A DNA stretch of 64,000 bases, from the IMG/VR virus record IMGVR_UViG_3300019762_000006, positions 25,999 through 89,998 of that record; one strand, 5' to 3'. A model generated the notes under the pieces. That model had not been told where the DNA came from. It was given only the letters and a program-made list of their open reading frames with translations, and ran no database searches. The stretch comes from a virus. The position numbers and the translations under genes were made by a program. This document shows, one piece after another, positions 34,734 through 43,920 of this stretch (the stretch's first letter is position 1; each line of letters opens with the position of its first letter).

Positions 34734-37013
34734 TTATAAGTTTGCGAATGGTTCAATAAGATATGTATGCTTAGTCTGCTCATCAATAGATTTGATAAGA
34801 GACGAGTTTACATTATCAACAAAGTTTAACAGCCTATCGTCTGGTACATAGTGAACTCGCATATCGTAAACAATAGTTGCGAATAGCAGAAGTGGATTAG
34901 ATGACGCATCTAATGCATCAATCAGTAATTGCTTGTTCTCTAATATGTCGTCGTTCAAGTACTTGTTAATAGCTGCTGTAGTAGGTTTAGAATCTGCTTT
35001 GATAGATAGTAAGGGAACATCACCGCCTGAAGCCAGATTTGCCAATACTCCACTAATGTCAAATAACTTAGCAGGTTCAGTTGCTTGTAAAACAGTTGCA
35101 TCCTTGTAACCGTAATAAAGCATGTCAAATTCGCAATGTTCAGGCAATACACGAAGCATAAGTTGATTAGCAATAGACAATGCTATAAACTTATATTCAG
35201 ATTGCTTAACAATTGAATTAACAGGAAGAATCAAAGTAAAAGCGTGTTTGTTACTTGGGTCCTCACTAGTTGCTATAAAATGGTGTGTTGCAGATAAATA
35301 CTTGTTAATCATGTCCATAGACAGGAATGAGTGTTCAACACGTAAGGCAATGAACTTACTAGTATCCTCTACAAATGGGTTAAATGTTGCGTTCAGGCTT
35401 AACATCTTCCCAAGTGCACTAATAGGCTTGTTAGAAGATATGTTGTGAATTGGGGACTCAGTGATATGGCCAGGAATTGCCTTATATGAGTACTCCCCAT
35501 CCAGATTCTTTACAACGGGCACAAATACAAAGGCATTTGATTTCTCGTTATAAGATACAGTTGCTATTCCCTCAAGTTTACTGTTAACAGGTTTTAAAAA
35601 GTTCTCTAAAGATGCTTTGTTTAGCTGTTTAACATTTATGTATCCTCTAGTAATTGCTTTATCGATTGGTAAAGTATTATCAAAAAATCCTTGTTGCCAA
35701 TCGTTAATAAATAACTCATAGTCCTTCAGTTCTAATGTTTTAGCAAATCTGGTAAGGTGTTGTGCCGTATAATCACAAAAGTAAATTGCTGCTTTAAGAG
35801 TATCTGCATCAATAACTCGTTTGTTCTGTGCTAATGCCCAAACAGCTGCAATACGTCCCATTTTAAATGCTCTACCAGACATTTCAATGCCTTCTACAGA
35901 ATCCCCATCCTTGAGCAATAAATACTTAGATAAATCCTGTGTGTAAGACTTGTAGTCATCGTACACTACAGAGGCTTCCTCGTCGAACATAACTACAGGA
36001 TCTGCAATAGTTGACTTAACACATTTAACAAAATGTGTATTCAGTCGTTCAGTGTACTCTTTAAGAATCACTCTAGAATTTGCTTGAATTTCCCTACGTT
36101 CTGCTGGAGATTTGGGAATATACTCGTTCTCAAATTCCTCTGCTGCGTTACTAAATACAATCGATACTCTACGAGCGAGTGAAGTAGTGAGCATAGGAAT
36201 TAGTAATTTCTGCACATTCCCTTCAGTATAGAATGGGGCTGGACTAGAAATTCCTAATAGATTTGGGAACATATCGTCAACCGATTCCTCTTTAGAGTCC
36301 TCAGTCTTGAATTCAGGTGCTACAGATTTACCCATATCGTATAGAGTAGAAAATAGTTCCAATACATCTACGATCTTAGAGTTAGACTGTACAGCTAAGC
36401 CAAGTTCAGATGCAAAAAGAGACTTGACACCAAATGAAGTCTTTGCCATACGGTTAAGTGATGTTGTAAGACCTCCTCTAGTAGATGCTAAAGAAGTAAT
36501 AGCTATCTCAGGCTTATCTATAAGATGTTGGTAATCTGTATATACCACCGAATTCTCGTCCAAATCTGGTGTAGTCTTCTTAGCATCCCTAATATATCTA
36601 CTTCTAGCTTTGTCTTCCAGTTCAATACTATGTTGCTTCTCAATAAAGTCTATAGCTGATGCTGCTGCTTTACTAAGAGCTTGGTAAGTACTATCTTTAC
36701 CTGATCCAGAACGACTAATAATCATAGAGTATGTGTTAATACCTATATAATCGTCTGAGTAAATTGGGTCGTTAATGTGTGGTCTAAGTTGACCAAACAT
36801 GTGAGACAATACAAAATTGGATACTGCTACAGCAGAAATATTGCTAAATGCTGGCGTTTTAGCAGTTGCTAATTTCAACATATCCTGCATAACTTGGGGT
36901 AATACTGTAGTGTCAAATTGGTTCATGTTACGATTCTGTAAAAACTCTAAGTCCTCCTCATACTGTGCTATGAGTGACTTGAGTTTAGATAGAATCTGTT
37001 CTTCAGTTGTCAT
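34734..37013 (-). CDS. DUF3987-like replicative ATPase/helicase (N4 gp43-like, tentative)
   Basis: A 759-residue protein. Walker A in ISRSGSGKDST (about residues 103-113). A YTDYQ.....ALAS...GL region and DMFPNLLGISSP strand follow, in the style of DUF3987 ATPases that accompany primases in phages and satellites. It probably unwinds or primes DNA together with the AEP-like protein. It lies between polymerase and primase genes, as N4 gp43 does relative to its polymerase. Confidence 0.65.
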   Translation of the reverse strand: MTTEEQILSKLKSLIAQYEEDLEFLQNRNMNQFDTTVLPQVMQDMLKLATAKTPAFSNISAVAVSNFVLSHMFGQLRPHINDPIYSDDYIGINTYSMIISRSGSGKDSTYQALSKAAASAIDFIEKQHSIELEDKARSRYIRDAKKTTPDLDENSVVYTDYQHLIDKPEIAITSLASTRGGLTTSLNRMAKTSFGVKSLFASELGLAVQSNSKIVDVLELFSTLYDMGKSVAPEFKTEDSKEESVDDMFPNLLGISSPAPFYTEGNVQKLLIPMLTTSLARRVSIVFSNAAEEFENEYIPKSPAERREIQANSRVILKEYTERLNTHFVKCVKSTIADPVVMFDEEASVVYDDYKSYTQDLSKYLLLKDGDSVEGIEMSGRAFKMGRIAAVWALAQNKRVIDADTLKAAIYFCDYTAQHLTRFAKTLELKDYELFINDWQQGFFDNTLPIDKAITRGYINVKQLNKASLENFLKPVNSKLEGIATVSYNEKSNAFVFVPVVKNLDGEYSYKAIPGHITESPIHNISSNKPISALGKMLSLNATFNPFVEDTSKFIALRVEHSFLSMDMINKYLSATHHFIATSEDPSNKHAFTLILPVNSIVKQSEYKFIALSIANQLMLRVLPEHCEFDMLYYGYKDATVLQATEPAKLFDISGVLANLASGGDVPLLSIKADSKPTTAAINKYLNDDILENKQLLIDALDASSNPLLLFATIVYDMRVHYVPDDRLLNFVDNVNSSLIKSIDEQTKHTYLIEPFANL

Positions 37014-37204
37014 TTACTATCCTTTGTAATTATCTGTGAGAAAATATGAGCATATCTTAAATATTCTGAAGGTGAATTAAATACATGCCAAGTTGCTTTA
37101 ACAGCAAATGTGTTAGCTATTGCACTTGCTTTGTCTTCGCCTAAATGTAACTTAGAATCTTTAATTACAATGTATATAATTTTGTACACATGTTCAGTTG
37201 TCAT
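37010..37204 (-). CDS. Hypothetical protein (64 aa)
   Basis: A small helical protein overlapping the next gene by four bases (ATGA). No motif recognised. Confidence 0.55.
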   Translation of the reverse strand: MTTEHVYKIIYIVIKDSKLHLGEDKASAIANTFAVKATWHVFNSPSEYLRYAHIFSQIITKDSK

Positions 37205-37652
37205 TAACTGCCTTTAAAATTGAATCTAGTTGTATCTCTAAGTAGCAAATACCATCACGCATAACTTTGTTGTACAATTGCTTCTTGTTTAAAGACACTC
37301 TATACGCTTTAAGATCACGTTGTGTTGCAAATTGAGGTTCGTAGTTCAGCATAGTTGCTAATTTAGTAATGTAGTTAAACATAGCTTCATCAGAACCATT
37401 CAGTGTAGGCTGTGCTAAGCTATTGTAAAGTACTACAAAGTCAGTTGGTGAACGCATACAGAGGTGTTCGTTAGTTACTATGAAGGGAGATTCAATAGTA
37501 CATTTATCAAATGAGCCCTGTTCAAGTTTAGCTTGACACTCGTCTAGTTTCTGTTTAAGGTTTTTATTTGTCTCTGCTAAAATTTCATCTGGGTATGTTG
37601 GTTTGCTTGAAATAAGTTCGTCGTATTCTTCTTGGGTTAATATGTATTGCAT
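37194..37652 (-). CDS. Hypothetical protein (152 aa)
   Basis: A mixed helical protein, unknown family. It overlaps the following gene by 11 bp and follows the upstream stop by one base. AGGAGATTAACATG-type ribosome site. Confidence 0.6.
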   Translation of the reverse strand: MQYILTQEEYDELISSKPTYPDEILAETNKNLKQKLDECQAKLEQGSFDKCTIESPFIVTNEHLCMRSPTDFVVLYNSLAQPTLNGSDEAMFNYITKLATMLNYEPQFATQRDLKAYRVSLNKKQLYNKVMRDGICYLEIQLDSILKAVNDN

Positions 37653-37653
37653 G

Positions 37654-38211
37654 TTAATCTCCTAATTTGTGATAAATTGTTTCTCCGTTAGAGAAATGTC
37701 CAGTCACTCCATATGGAGTTGACACTTGTGTGAGTAAAGACTCAATGTGTTGTATTGCTTCCGACTCAATTGATTCCAATTTGGTTTGTAATCTAGAGCC
37801 ATGCAAAGCCCAAATTCCTGGTTTGATATCGTAATACTCTAGGTCCTCTTCAAGTTTTGATATAACATCAGTTGTATTCTCGTAATAATCACACCCATCT
37901 ATTAACCATTCAAACTCGTAATCCAAATTTGCTGCTTCGTAATATCCAGATCTAATAAATATATTGATGCAGTACGTAAAATTAAGGTTAAGGTAGTTTA
38001 GTTCCCAGTCTATTGATCCAATAGAACTAGAGGGAAAACTTCTAAGTTCCTCATTTGAATTAAGTGAATCGTCTGGTTCAAAGTTTGAGTCCACCTCCTG
38101 TAACCAATTGCCGATATATTCCTGGCATTCGTCCCATAAATCTTGATCTTCTCCGTAATCAATTACATAAGTTGCTTGTGCATTCGCCGTATGAAAATTA
38201 GATGTTCCCAT
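37654..38211 (-). CDS. Acidic hypothetical protein (185 aa)
   Basis: An acidic, aromatic protein (many Tyr/Trp/Glu) starting MGTSNFHTANAQ. The first gene of a transcript: the 32-base promoter-like element at 38219-38250 runs directly into its ribosome site. Function unknown. The charge pattern would suit a DNA mimic or host-takeover role, which is speculation. Confidence 0.6.
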   Translation of the reverse strand: MGTSNFHTANAQATYVIDYGEDQDLWDECQEYIGNWLQEVDSNFEPDDSLNSNEELRSFPSSSIGSIDWELNYLNLNFTYCINIFIRSGYYEAANLDYEFEWLIDGCDYYENTTDVISKLEEDLEYYDIKPGIWALHGSRLQTKLESIESEAIQHIESLLTQVSTPYGVTGHFSNGETIYHKLGD

Positions 38212-38218
38212 TGTAAAT

Positions 38219-38250
38219 CCTTTAAAGTTGAGTTAAGTTCTGTACTAATT
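38219..38250 (-). promoter_or_regulatory. Conserved promoter-like element (copy 2)
   Basis: Minus-strand ATTAGTACAGAAC, A/C-rich run, CAACTTTAAAGGA: matches the copy at 19147-19180 at nearly every position. It sits directly before a gene and after a long noncoding stretch, as a promoter would. Confidence 0.5.
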
Positions 38251-38648
38251 AAATAAGAGATAAAATCTACTATTTAATAAGTACACTAAGTAAAAATAGT
38301 CTGCCATGTTAGCCTTGCACTAACTACGTTCTCAACGCTATACAGTTAAGCATAGACTTATACGCTATTCAGGCCACATAAAATGGTACCCATACACTGG
38401 TTGTGCTCAACACCACTTGCTAGTCCAGGAAAGCTAAATTAGCTTACTGCAGTATGAGGTAAAATTAATTGTTGTACATTAGTAGGATTTGCACCTACGT
38501 TTCCTCGGTTACACTGCCCTAACCGCTAGACGATAAATTGGGACTTGAACCCAAGTTTGTGAGTTGAGGTGACCTAACTACTAGTCGATAATGTACATAA
38601 ATTAGGCGAGACTCCTAAGAATCAGCCTAAGTTTTGAGGTCCTTTAAA
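38251..38648. other. Noncoding region with tRNA-like structure on the minus strand
   Basis: No protein gene is visible. On the minus strand, 38475-38595 is closed by a perfect 7-bp stem (TACATTA/TAATGTA). It contains two similar D-arm-like units (CGACTAGTAGTTAGGTC and CGTCTAGCGGTTAGGGC), a classical T-arm (TTGGG TTCAAGT CCCAA) and a second T-arm-like hairpin (GTAGG TGCAAAT CCTAC). Further 5-bp/7-nt hairpins occur at 38607-38623 and near 38308-38324. No unit has a proper anticodon arm, so I call these tRNA-like or degenerate, not tRNAs. Confidence 0.35.
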
Positions 38649-39035
38649 TCAATAAGGATTACCTCTGAATAAATTGAAGTACCAAGGTTGTAAACTGTAA
38701 ATATAGTCCTTGAGGTTCTGTAGCTCTCTTGAAGGGTTAAAAGAATCAACCTTGTATTCTTCAATAGGTATACAGTAGCTATCAAGAACTCCTGATAAGT
38801 TCCCATAAGTTGGGTCATGATAGGTGCCGTCATTCAACTTTACTACAAAGTGAGCACATCCCAGGTCGTCAGAGAAAATCTGCATAACTCCAATAATAGA
38901 GCACACCATTTTTGGATTCCTCAAAGCGTAAGATAGTGCATTTGCGTGACACCTCTGGTTGCCAAGATACTTGCCTTTAGGCGTACACTTGATAATCTCT
39001 TTGCACTTAAGTGCGGTTGGTATTAGTCCTGCCAC
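38649..39035 (-). CDS. Putative papain/transglutaminase-fold protein (128 aa)
   Basis: Starts at GTG after AAAGGATTAAT. NQRCHANALSYAL has a Cys at a helix start, AHFVVKLNDG a His on a strand, and YHDPTYGN an Asp, the order and spacing of a Cys-His-Asp triad. Small phage proteins of this shape exist, but their function is unclear. It overlaps the polymerase stop closely. Catalysis is inference. Confidence 0.55.
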   Translation of the reverse strand: MAGLIPTALKCKEIIKCTPKGKYLGNQRCHANALSYALRNPKMVCSIIGVMQIFSDDLGCAHFVVKLNDGTYHDPTYGNLSGVLDSYCIPIEEYKVDSFNPSRELQNLKDYIYSLQPWYFNLFRGNPY

Positions 39036-39036
39036 A

Positions 39037-41178
39037 TTAATCCTTTAAATTTTCTAATTTGTCAACAATTGTTGCTAAATCAGCATTGTTTGGTAAAGTT
39101 ACCATGTCTTTTTGATTGTATCCAATGTCTGCTTCTGCTCTAAGATGAACAGTTTGGTCAATTAGGAAATCTGGTACCATAGTTGCAATAAGGTTGTCGT
39201 TAACCCATTTAATTGCTTGTGGATTGTCATCAATCTCGTAGTACAAAGCGTCATGTATGATGTTAAGTCCCAAAATATTATGTGGATTGCCTTGCTCTAA
39301 GTAAAGTTGTCTAAACTTAGTTGCTGCTATAAGAGTTAGATCAGAGTATCCTTGGAAGTTGGCATTGTTAAGTGCTAATAAATCTCCCTTTGGATTGCTT
39401 GAGTAAACTCGTAGACCCCAGTTGAGGTGTAAATATCCTTGTTCCTGAGATGTTGGGATTACATAGTCTTCTTTGAAGGCTGTAACACCAGGGTATAGTT
39501 CACCATGGTATCTATCAAATATTTCTTGTGTAATACTTCCACCCTTAGAATCGTCTGGAAAGCCTCCATAGGCCAATTTGAACGTACAAGGCTTACTGTC
39601 TGAACGTAAATTAGATGCATCCTTGTTAGAGTCAGTTAAGTCGTAACATAACTTGTTGTACTCAATTGTATTATTAAATGGCACTTCTGTAAGTTCTTCC
39701 CAAGATTCCTTGTAAAATATGGTACTATGTAAAGTATGCATATCCCACATAAGACCTGTTTCTGGATCAGGACTAAGCAACTTAATAGTAGTTTCATCTT
39801 TAGTAAGACAGGCATTAATGTGGTTTTCTAAACCGTTATAATCTACTGCTACCAGAATACGTCCTGGAGGTGCTACAAACATAGACTTAACTGTTTTACC
39901 ATAAACTCTATGCCCAACCGGTTGTGTAACCCCGTTAGCTCCCATTTGGTGCTTCATTGGGGCTTCAATCTTGTCACCACCAGCCTTACCTGAAAGTCTG
40001 CCTGTAAAAGTTCCCATGAGCCGAAGTGCATAGTGTAGTCTACCATCATAAGTTGATCCGTAATACTTTGGTATATACTGAGTAATCATGTTCTTCGACT
40101 GTGCTATTTCAAGATAAAGTTTAATAACTCGTTGAGGCTCTCCTATAGCTGTGTGTGACAGTTCTTTAAGAACACCAGAACTGAACGACATCTCACCAGT
40201 ATCTTTAGATACAATTGGTGAAACTAATCCAAAACTAATCCACATCTGTTTGAGTTGTTGGTAATTCCAAGGATTAAATCCAAGTTGTACGTACTTCCCA
40301 GGATTGTTAATCTTGTCAATACGATTGGCTGCTGTATTCTGTCTAAGACATTCGGCTTCTTCGTAACGTGCTGATAAAGACACAATGTATGGATGGTTAA
40401 ATTGCTTAGCAAATAAAAGTTTAGCAATGGGTGTGTACATAGACTTCAAGTCTGCAGCAGAAACTTTGTCAAATGTTGTACCATCTGCATAATTAACAAT
40501 CCAAGTTCGCATTGCTACATTGTTCTTGTAACCTGCATATTTAGGATGTTTTAGCGACTTGTAAACAGGTGCTAAAAACTTTTCAATACGAGCTTTGTCA
40601 ATAACTGACTGAAATTCAGAGACAATAGGTATGGCATTAATTGTTTCTAAAGTCCTCTTGTTAAATTCTGTAACTTCTGATTCAAGTTTGGTAACTTTAG
40701 ATAAGTCAATTGCTTGTCCATTATGCATCATTTCAACAATTACAGGAATAGCAGGTTTAATAATAAATTCGTAATAGTAACGTTGGTTGAATCCTTCAGT
40801 GTTGTGCCTAGGCTCTGAAGTTGGCATAATCCAATGATCTGGATGTGCTGGTTCTGTGTCGTATTTATCCCAAGCCAACTTAGTTGCCATTGGATCAATC
40901 CCTGCATACTTAATAAGTGCTAAATTGTACTTTGTTGGATCTCCAGTACCAACATACTTAAGATTGGTAACTGTGTGATTCAACTCTGTATCGTATAAAT
41001 CAAATGAAGACTTGTCTTTAGCCCAATCCTGATACAATGTTTTAGCAATCGGTTTAAGACCAGATATACGCTTCTGTGAATCCACATTGTTGTTGTAAAT
41101 TGCTGCTAATAGTTGGGAATCTTCTACATCCTTTGGTAGTTTGCCTGTGTGGTACTTAATAAATTTTAAATCGAATAA
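39037..41178 (-). CDS. DNA polymerase I-type (family A), exon 2
   Basis: The coding sequence continues from exon 1 after removal of the intron, starting LFDLKFIKYHT, which completes the exonuclease II motif. In the 887-residue spliced protein, motif A is VAVDYNGLE (D620), motif B SKPCTFKLAYGG (K703, Y711) and motif C IHDALYY (H816, D817), all as in family A replicases. The spliced length is close to N4 DNA polymerase. Without splicing, a GTG at 41085 would open a 682-residue protein lacking the exonuclease. Confidence 0.9.
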   Translation of the reverse strand, partial: LFDLKFIKYHTGKLPKDVEDSQLLAAIYNNNVDSQKRISGLKPIAKTLYQDWAKDKSSFDLYDTELNHTVTNLKYVGTGDPTKYNLALIKYAGIDPMATKLAWDKYDTEPAHPDHWIMPTSEPRHNTEGFNQRYYYEFIIKPAIPVIVEMMHNGQAIDLSKVTKLESEVTEFNKRTLETINAIPIVSEFQSVIDKARIEKFLAPVYKSLKHPKYAGYKNNVAMRTWIVNYADGTTFDKVSAADLKSMYTPIAKLLFAKQFNHPYIVSLSARYEEAECLRQNTAANRIDKINNPGKYVQLGFNPWNYQQLKQMWISFGLVSPIVSKDTGEMSFSSGVLKELSHTAIGEPQRVIKLYLEIAQSKNMITQYIPKYYGSTYDGRLHYALRLMGTFTGRLSGKAGGDKIEAPMKHQMGANGVTQPVGHRVYGKTVKSMFVAPPGRILVAVDYNGLENHINACLTKDETTIKLLSPDPETGLMWDMHTLHSTIFYKESWEELTEVPFNNTIEYNKLCYDLTDSNKDASNLRSDSKPCTFKLAYGGFPDDSKGGSITQEIFDRYHGELYPGVTAFKEDYVIPTSQEQGYLHLNWGLRVYSSNPKGDLLALNNANFQGYSDLTLIAATKFRQLYLEQGNPHNILGLNIIHDALYYEIDDNPQAIKWVNDNLIATMVPDFLIDQTVHLRAEADIGYNQKDMVTLPNNADLATIVDKLENLKD

Positions 41179-41221
41179 CGTTTACATTCAACACAAGTCG
41201 TTAGTTCGTGCCGGTTCTCGT

Positions 41222-41332
41222 AACTCAAATAATAAACACACAGGCTCGGACATTCTCCGAGATTCCACAGGTCTTATAAACGCCCAGACTTCCTATTATG
41301 TTAGACGACTCTGTGTGTTTATTATTTGAGTT
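41222..41332. repeat. 22-bp perfect inverted repeat in the intron 3' region
   Basis: 41222-41243 (AACTCAAATAATAAACACAC plus AG) is the exact complement of 41311-41332, separated by 67 bases. In the RNA it would make one long AU-rich stem, probably a P9-type extension that brings the 3' splice site near the core. Confidence 0.75.
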
Positions 41333-41518
41333 AATTGAACTCCTACATGTTTCCATGCAGACTAGACTATATCAACATCCACGTGGGATGGAATCCGTTT
41401 CGGACCACTTGGCCCTACTCCCATTTCAGGGATAGTCGTTAGGCTTTTACAGCAAAATAAATTTGCTGATTTAGCACGGTAGGTTGCCCTCGCCATAATG
41501 CGTTAGGGGTTTCCCCGT

Positions 41519-42298
41519 TTAGGATTCTTTAGACATAGGATTGCTCCTATGAATGCCTTTATAATCAGATAGAATTTTAAGAGAGGTTTTATTAGTTGGT
41601 AAAACAACTTCCTCTTCTTGCAACACACCGTTAATTGTATTTGGTAAGTCTAATATACTAATAAAGTAATCATAGGCTTTTGCTGCTTCTAAAGCAGTAG
41701 TATAAGAACCTATTCTGTATGACTTGTATTCAAATCTTACATTTGCCCACCATAAAGCATCGTGAACTTTAAAAACTCCTCTATACCCAGAAGTATTATT
41801 AGATCGTAATTGCCTTGTATTGGCGGCTTGTACAGACATTGATGTGAATCTACAGTTAGATGGTTCATAATTCCCATCATTATCTTTTCTATCAATAGAA
41901 AGGCCTTCTTTCCACAAGGGTTTAGCCCATTTAAAGAAAGTCTCAAAAGATTCTTCCCATTCAGAACACATAGTTATGTTTTTATCCAAATAGCTGATAT
42001 GCCTCTTACCTTTATCACTTTTTACCTTAGATTTAGTATCAGCCCAAACTCTATATAAAGGATGGTCTCGATTAGCTTTCTTAAGACAAGTGCCATTACA
42101 CTCTTTACAGTACAATTGGTTTTTAGCCTTAGTAGTGACAACAGCCTCAAATGAGTTATTGCACATAGTGCACTCAAATAAAGCCATCCGAACCTTTTTA
42201 TAGTAATTTTCTGTAGGCTTTTTCATACCTAAATCTTGTAAGATTTTCATCTTAAATTCCTCTTGTATTAGAGGTTTTAACGGTTTTTGTTTTCGCAT
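41519..42298 (-). CDS. Intron-encoded HNH homing endonuclease with AP2 domain
   Basis: A 259-residue protein. The second ATG has the better distance to AAGGA. An N-terminal zinc ribbon (CTMCNNS ... CKECNGTC) is followed by an HNH-type core (LSIDRKDNDGNYEPSNCRF) and an AP2-like DNA-binding domain (SGYRGVFKVHDALWWANV, GSYTTALEAAKAYD). This is a common homing enzyme architecture in phage introns. It should cut intronless polymerase genes at the exonuclease II site. Confidence 0.88.
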   Translation of the reverse strand: MRKQKPLKPLIQEEFKMKILQDLGMKKPTENYYKKVRMALFECTMCNNSFEAVVTTKAKNQLYCKECNGTCLKKANRDHPLYRVWADTKSKVKSDKGKRHISYLDKNITMCSEWEESFETFFKWAKPLWKEGLSIDRKDNDGNYEPSNCRFTSMSVQAANTRQLRSNNTSGYRGVFKVHDALWWANVRFEYKSYRIGSYTTALEAAKAYDYFISILDLPNTINGVLQEEEVVLPTNKTSLKILSDYKGIHRSNPMSKES

Positions 42299-42364
42299 AA
42301 TCATTCCTTAATAAATGTATGGTACAATTATGCCAAAATGTTGCTTAATATCTGATTAATTTCA

Positions 42365-42886
42365 AGCGTTGTGCCAGACCTGCCTGAGATCTGTTGTAAC
42401 TAGCCAATTAAGCACATAGTCACGTATCTCAGTATTTGGAAATACGATAACAGTAGACTTAAGTAAATTCCATCCAATAGACAACATAGTCAATGGGTTG
42501 AAATGTGGTAAAGTAAGGTTGTGTGCTTCAAAATCTACTGCAACTGTATGGAAATCTGCATCGTAACGTGCTAACCATCTAGCTGCAACATCCAATTCGT
42601 CACAAAAATGTACAATTGGTTCAATATACTGGGATGCTACCACCTCTGCGATAACTGAGACATCTCCACAGTCCTCTACTCGCACTATAGAATCATCCTT
42701 AATCCCCCAATAATCTGTGACTGCTGGTGTGGACAGTCCGTGAATCTCATATCCTAAATCGGAGTACGGTAACTCGTGGATAAGCTTAAGTTCAAACTCT
42801 GCTTCTGACACATCAAATCTGGTTAATAGTTGGTGTCTAATAGACTCCTCGTAGTTCTCAGGCAATTCGGTTAATAGTATTGTCAT
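42365..42886 (-). CDS. DNA polymerase I-type (family A), exon 1 with 3'-5' exonuclease start
   Basis: 174 codons ending at the intron. VAVDFEAHNL holds the DxE exonuclease I motif (D118, E120), and the last residues VWHNA begin exonuclease II. Unspliced, it would stop one codon later. With exon 2 it yields 887 residues. Ribosome site AAGGAACACC. The gene order with SSB and primase nearby agrees with an N4-like replication module. Confidence 0.9.
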
Positions 42887-42894
42887 GGTGTTCC

Positions 42895-43320
42895 TTAATA
42901 AGATATTTTGTCTAATTCTGTTTGTACAGGTTCTGTAAATCCATAGTTCTTTAACGCAGTCTCAAATAAATTTATTCTCGTTTGTTTATTTTTTAGCATA
43001 TAATAAGGACATTGCTTAAGATCTTCTAAAGATTGTTTTATAATATTTATGTCTTCTTGAGATTCTAAGGCTATTATGTCAACTTTTGAATTACCTGAAG
43101 CACCTGTAAAACCTCTTAATATGTGGCCATTGCCATGCTTAGGTAAAAGATTAAAGTATCTGGCTAATGAAAGGTCTATGTTAATAACTCTATCTAATAA
43201 ATATCTTGGCAAATCATTAATATGTATAACTAAATCATAATCCGATTCTTCAGTATTAATTCCAAGTGCTCTAGAGCCAATTAATGTATGTGGTATGTCC
43301 AGTAATTCCTGTAATTCCAT
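42895..43320 (-). CDS. Nucleotidyltransferase-like protein (141 aa)
   Basis: LIGSRALGINTEESDYDLVIH (residues about 13-33) is the GS...D(x)D motif of the minimal Pol-beta nucleotidyltransferase fold. Only a small C-terminal helical part follows. Similar motifs occur in two other proteins of this window (52304-53074 and 56872-57378). The substrate is unknown; nucleotide or protein AMPylation are both conceivable. Confidence 0.7.
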   Translation of the reverse strand: MELQELLDIPHTLIGSRALGINTEESDYDLVIHINDLPRYLLDRVINIDLSLARYFNLLPKHGNGHILRGFTGASGNSKVDIIALESQEDINIIKQSLEDLKQCPYYMLKNKQTRINLFETALKNYGFTEPVQTELDKISY

Positions 43321-43323
43321 AAA

Positions 43324-43719
43324 TTACTCCTTATTATCAATTATCCATTGACAAGCTTTGAAGATTGCTTCTGGTTCTGTTGCTATTCCAAATTCAAAAT
43401 GCACTCTTCCTTGATTTATTTTAGAAGTTGCATTTACACTTGTTCTCTTGCAAACAATACATTGCCATTCTCCAAATCCATGTATATTCTCGTTCCATGT
43501 AATTAGTGTTAGCTTTTTGTTATATGCCCACTCTTTACATTTAGTAGCTAATTCAGATAATGATGTTATTAAAAAATCATTATCTGAATCTTCACATATT
43601 ACAGCCCATCCACAGAACTCCATATTTAATATTCTAATGTCATCTAATCGTTTTAATTTTAAAATTTTAAAACCATAAACCTCACTTAATAACTCTTTAT
43701 TTAATATTTCATTTTTCAT
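43324..43719 (-). CDS. Hypothetical protein (131 aa)
   Basis: A mixed alpha/beta protein with Cys residues at CIVCK and aromatic strands. Follows the terminator at 43871 and intergenic hairpins, so it probably opens a new transcript. Family not recognised. Confidence 0.6.
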   Translation of the reverse strand: MKNEILNKELLSEVYGFKILKLKRLDDIRILNMEFCGWAVICEDSDNDFLITSLSELATKCKEWAYNKKLTLITWNENIHGFGEWQCIVCKRTSVNATSKINQGRVHFEFGIATEPEAIFKACQWIIDNKE

Positions 43720-43870
43720 ATTTATTCCTTTAATTTATAAACTTACTAGAATCAGTAGTGTCACCATATCACTAGTTCTTAACTACTGACTCCATAAATT
43801 TATTGCTTTGCGTATAATTCCTGTATATGCTACGTTGTTACGGTTTTGTACTTGTTAGATTTTGTTCGTA

Positions 43871-43917
43871 AATAAAAATAGCCCGACAGAGGCACTTCAA
43901 TGAGAGGTGTCCGAGCT
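43871..43917 (-). terminator. Rho-independent terminator
   Basis: On the minus strand AGCTCGGACA pairs with TGTCGGGCT (one bulge, one G-T) and continues into a lower stem, followed by ATTTTTATTT. It closes the small-ORF cluster at 43921-44097 and separates it from the gene starting at 43719. Confidence 0.75.
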
Positions 43918-43920
43918 TGG

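Larger units (their letters stand above)
41179..42364 (-). other. Group I intron in the DNA polymerase gene
   Basis: The intron begins after a U (exon ...HNA codon GCT) and ends with G (AACG|TTATTC). That restores a continuous frame of 888 codons. Core motifs in the 3' part are AACGACTA (41433-41440) and GATATAGTCT (41364-41373), the two sides of P7 in T4-type introns. A perfect 22-bp inverted repeat lies near the 3' end. The open reading frame sits near the 5' end, outside the core. Exact ends are inferred from frame and the U/G rules. Confidence 0.85.

Noticed and set aside
38539-38600. Ordinary Glu/Asp-type tRNA
   Set aside because: Although one T-arm is classical, its acceptor 3' strand has no partner at the correct distance and the anticodon arm is too short.
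41141-41329. Plus-strand ORF over the polymerase intron
   Set aside because: It lies across an inverted repeat and the exon boundary, with no ribosome site. A chance frame.
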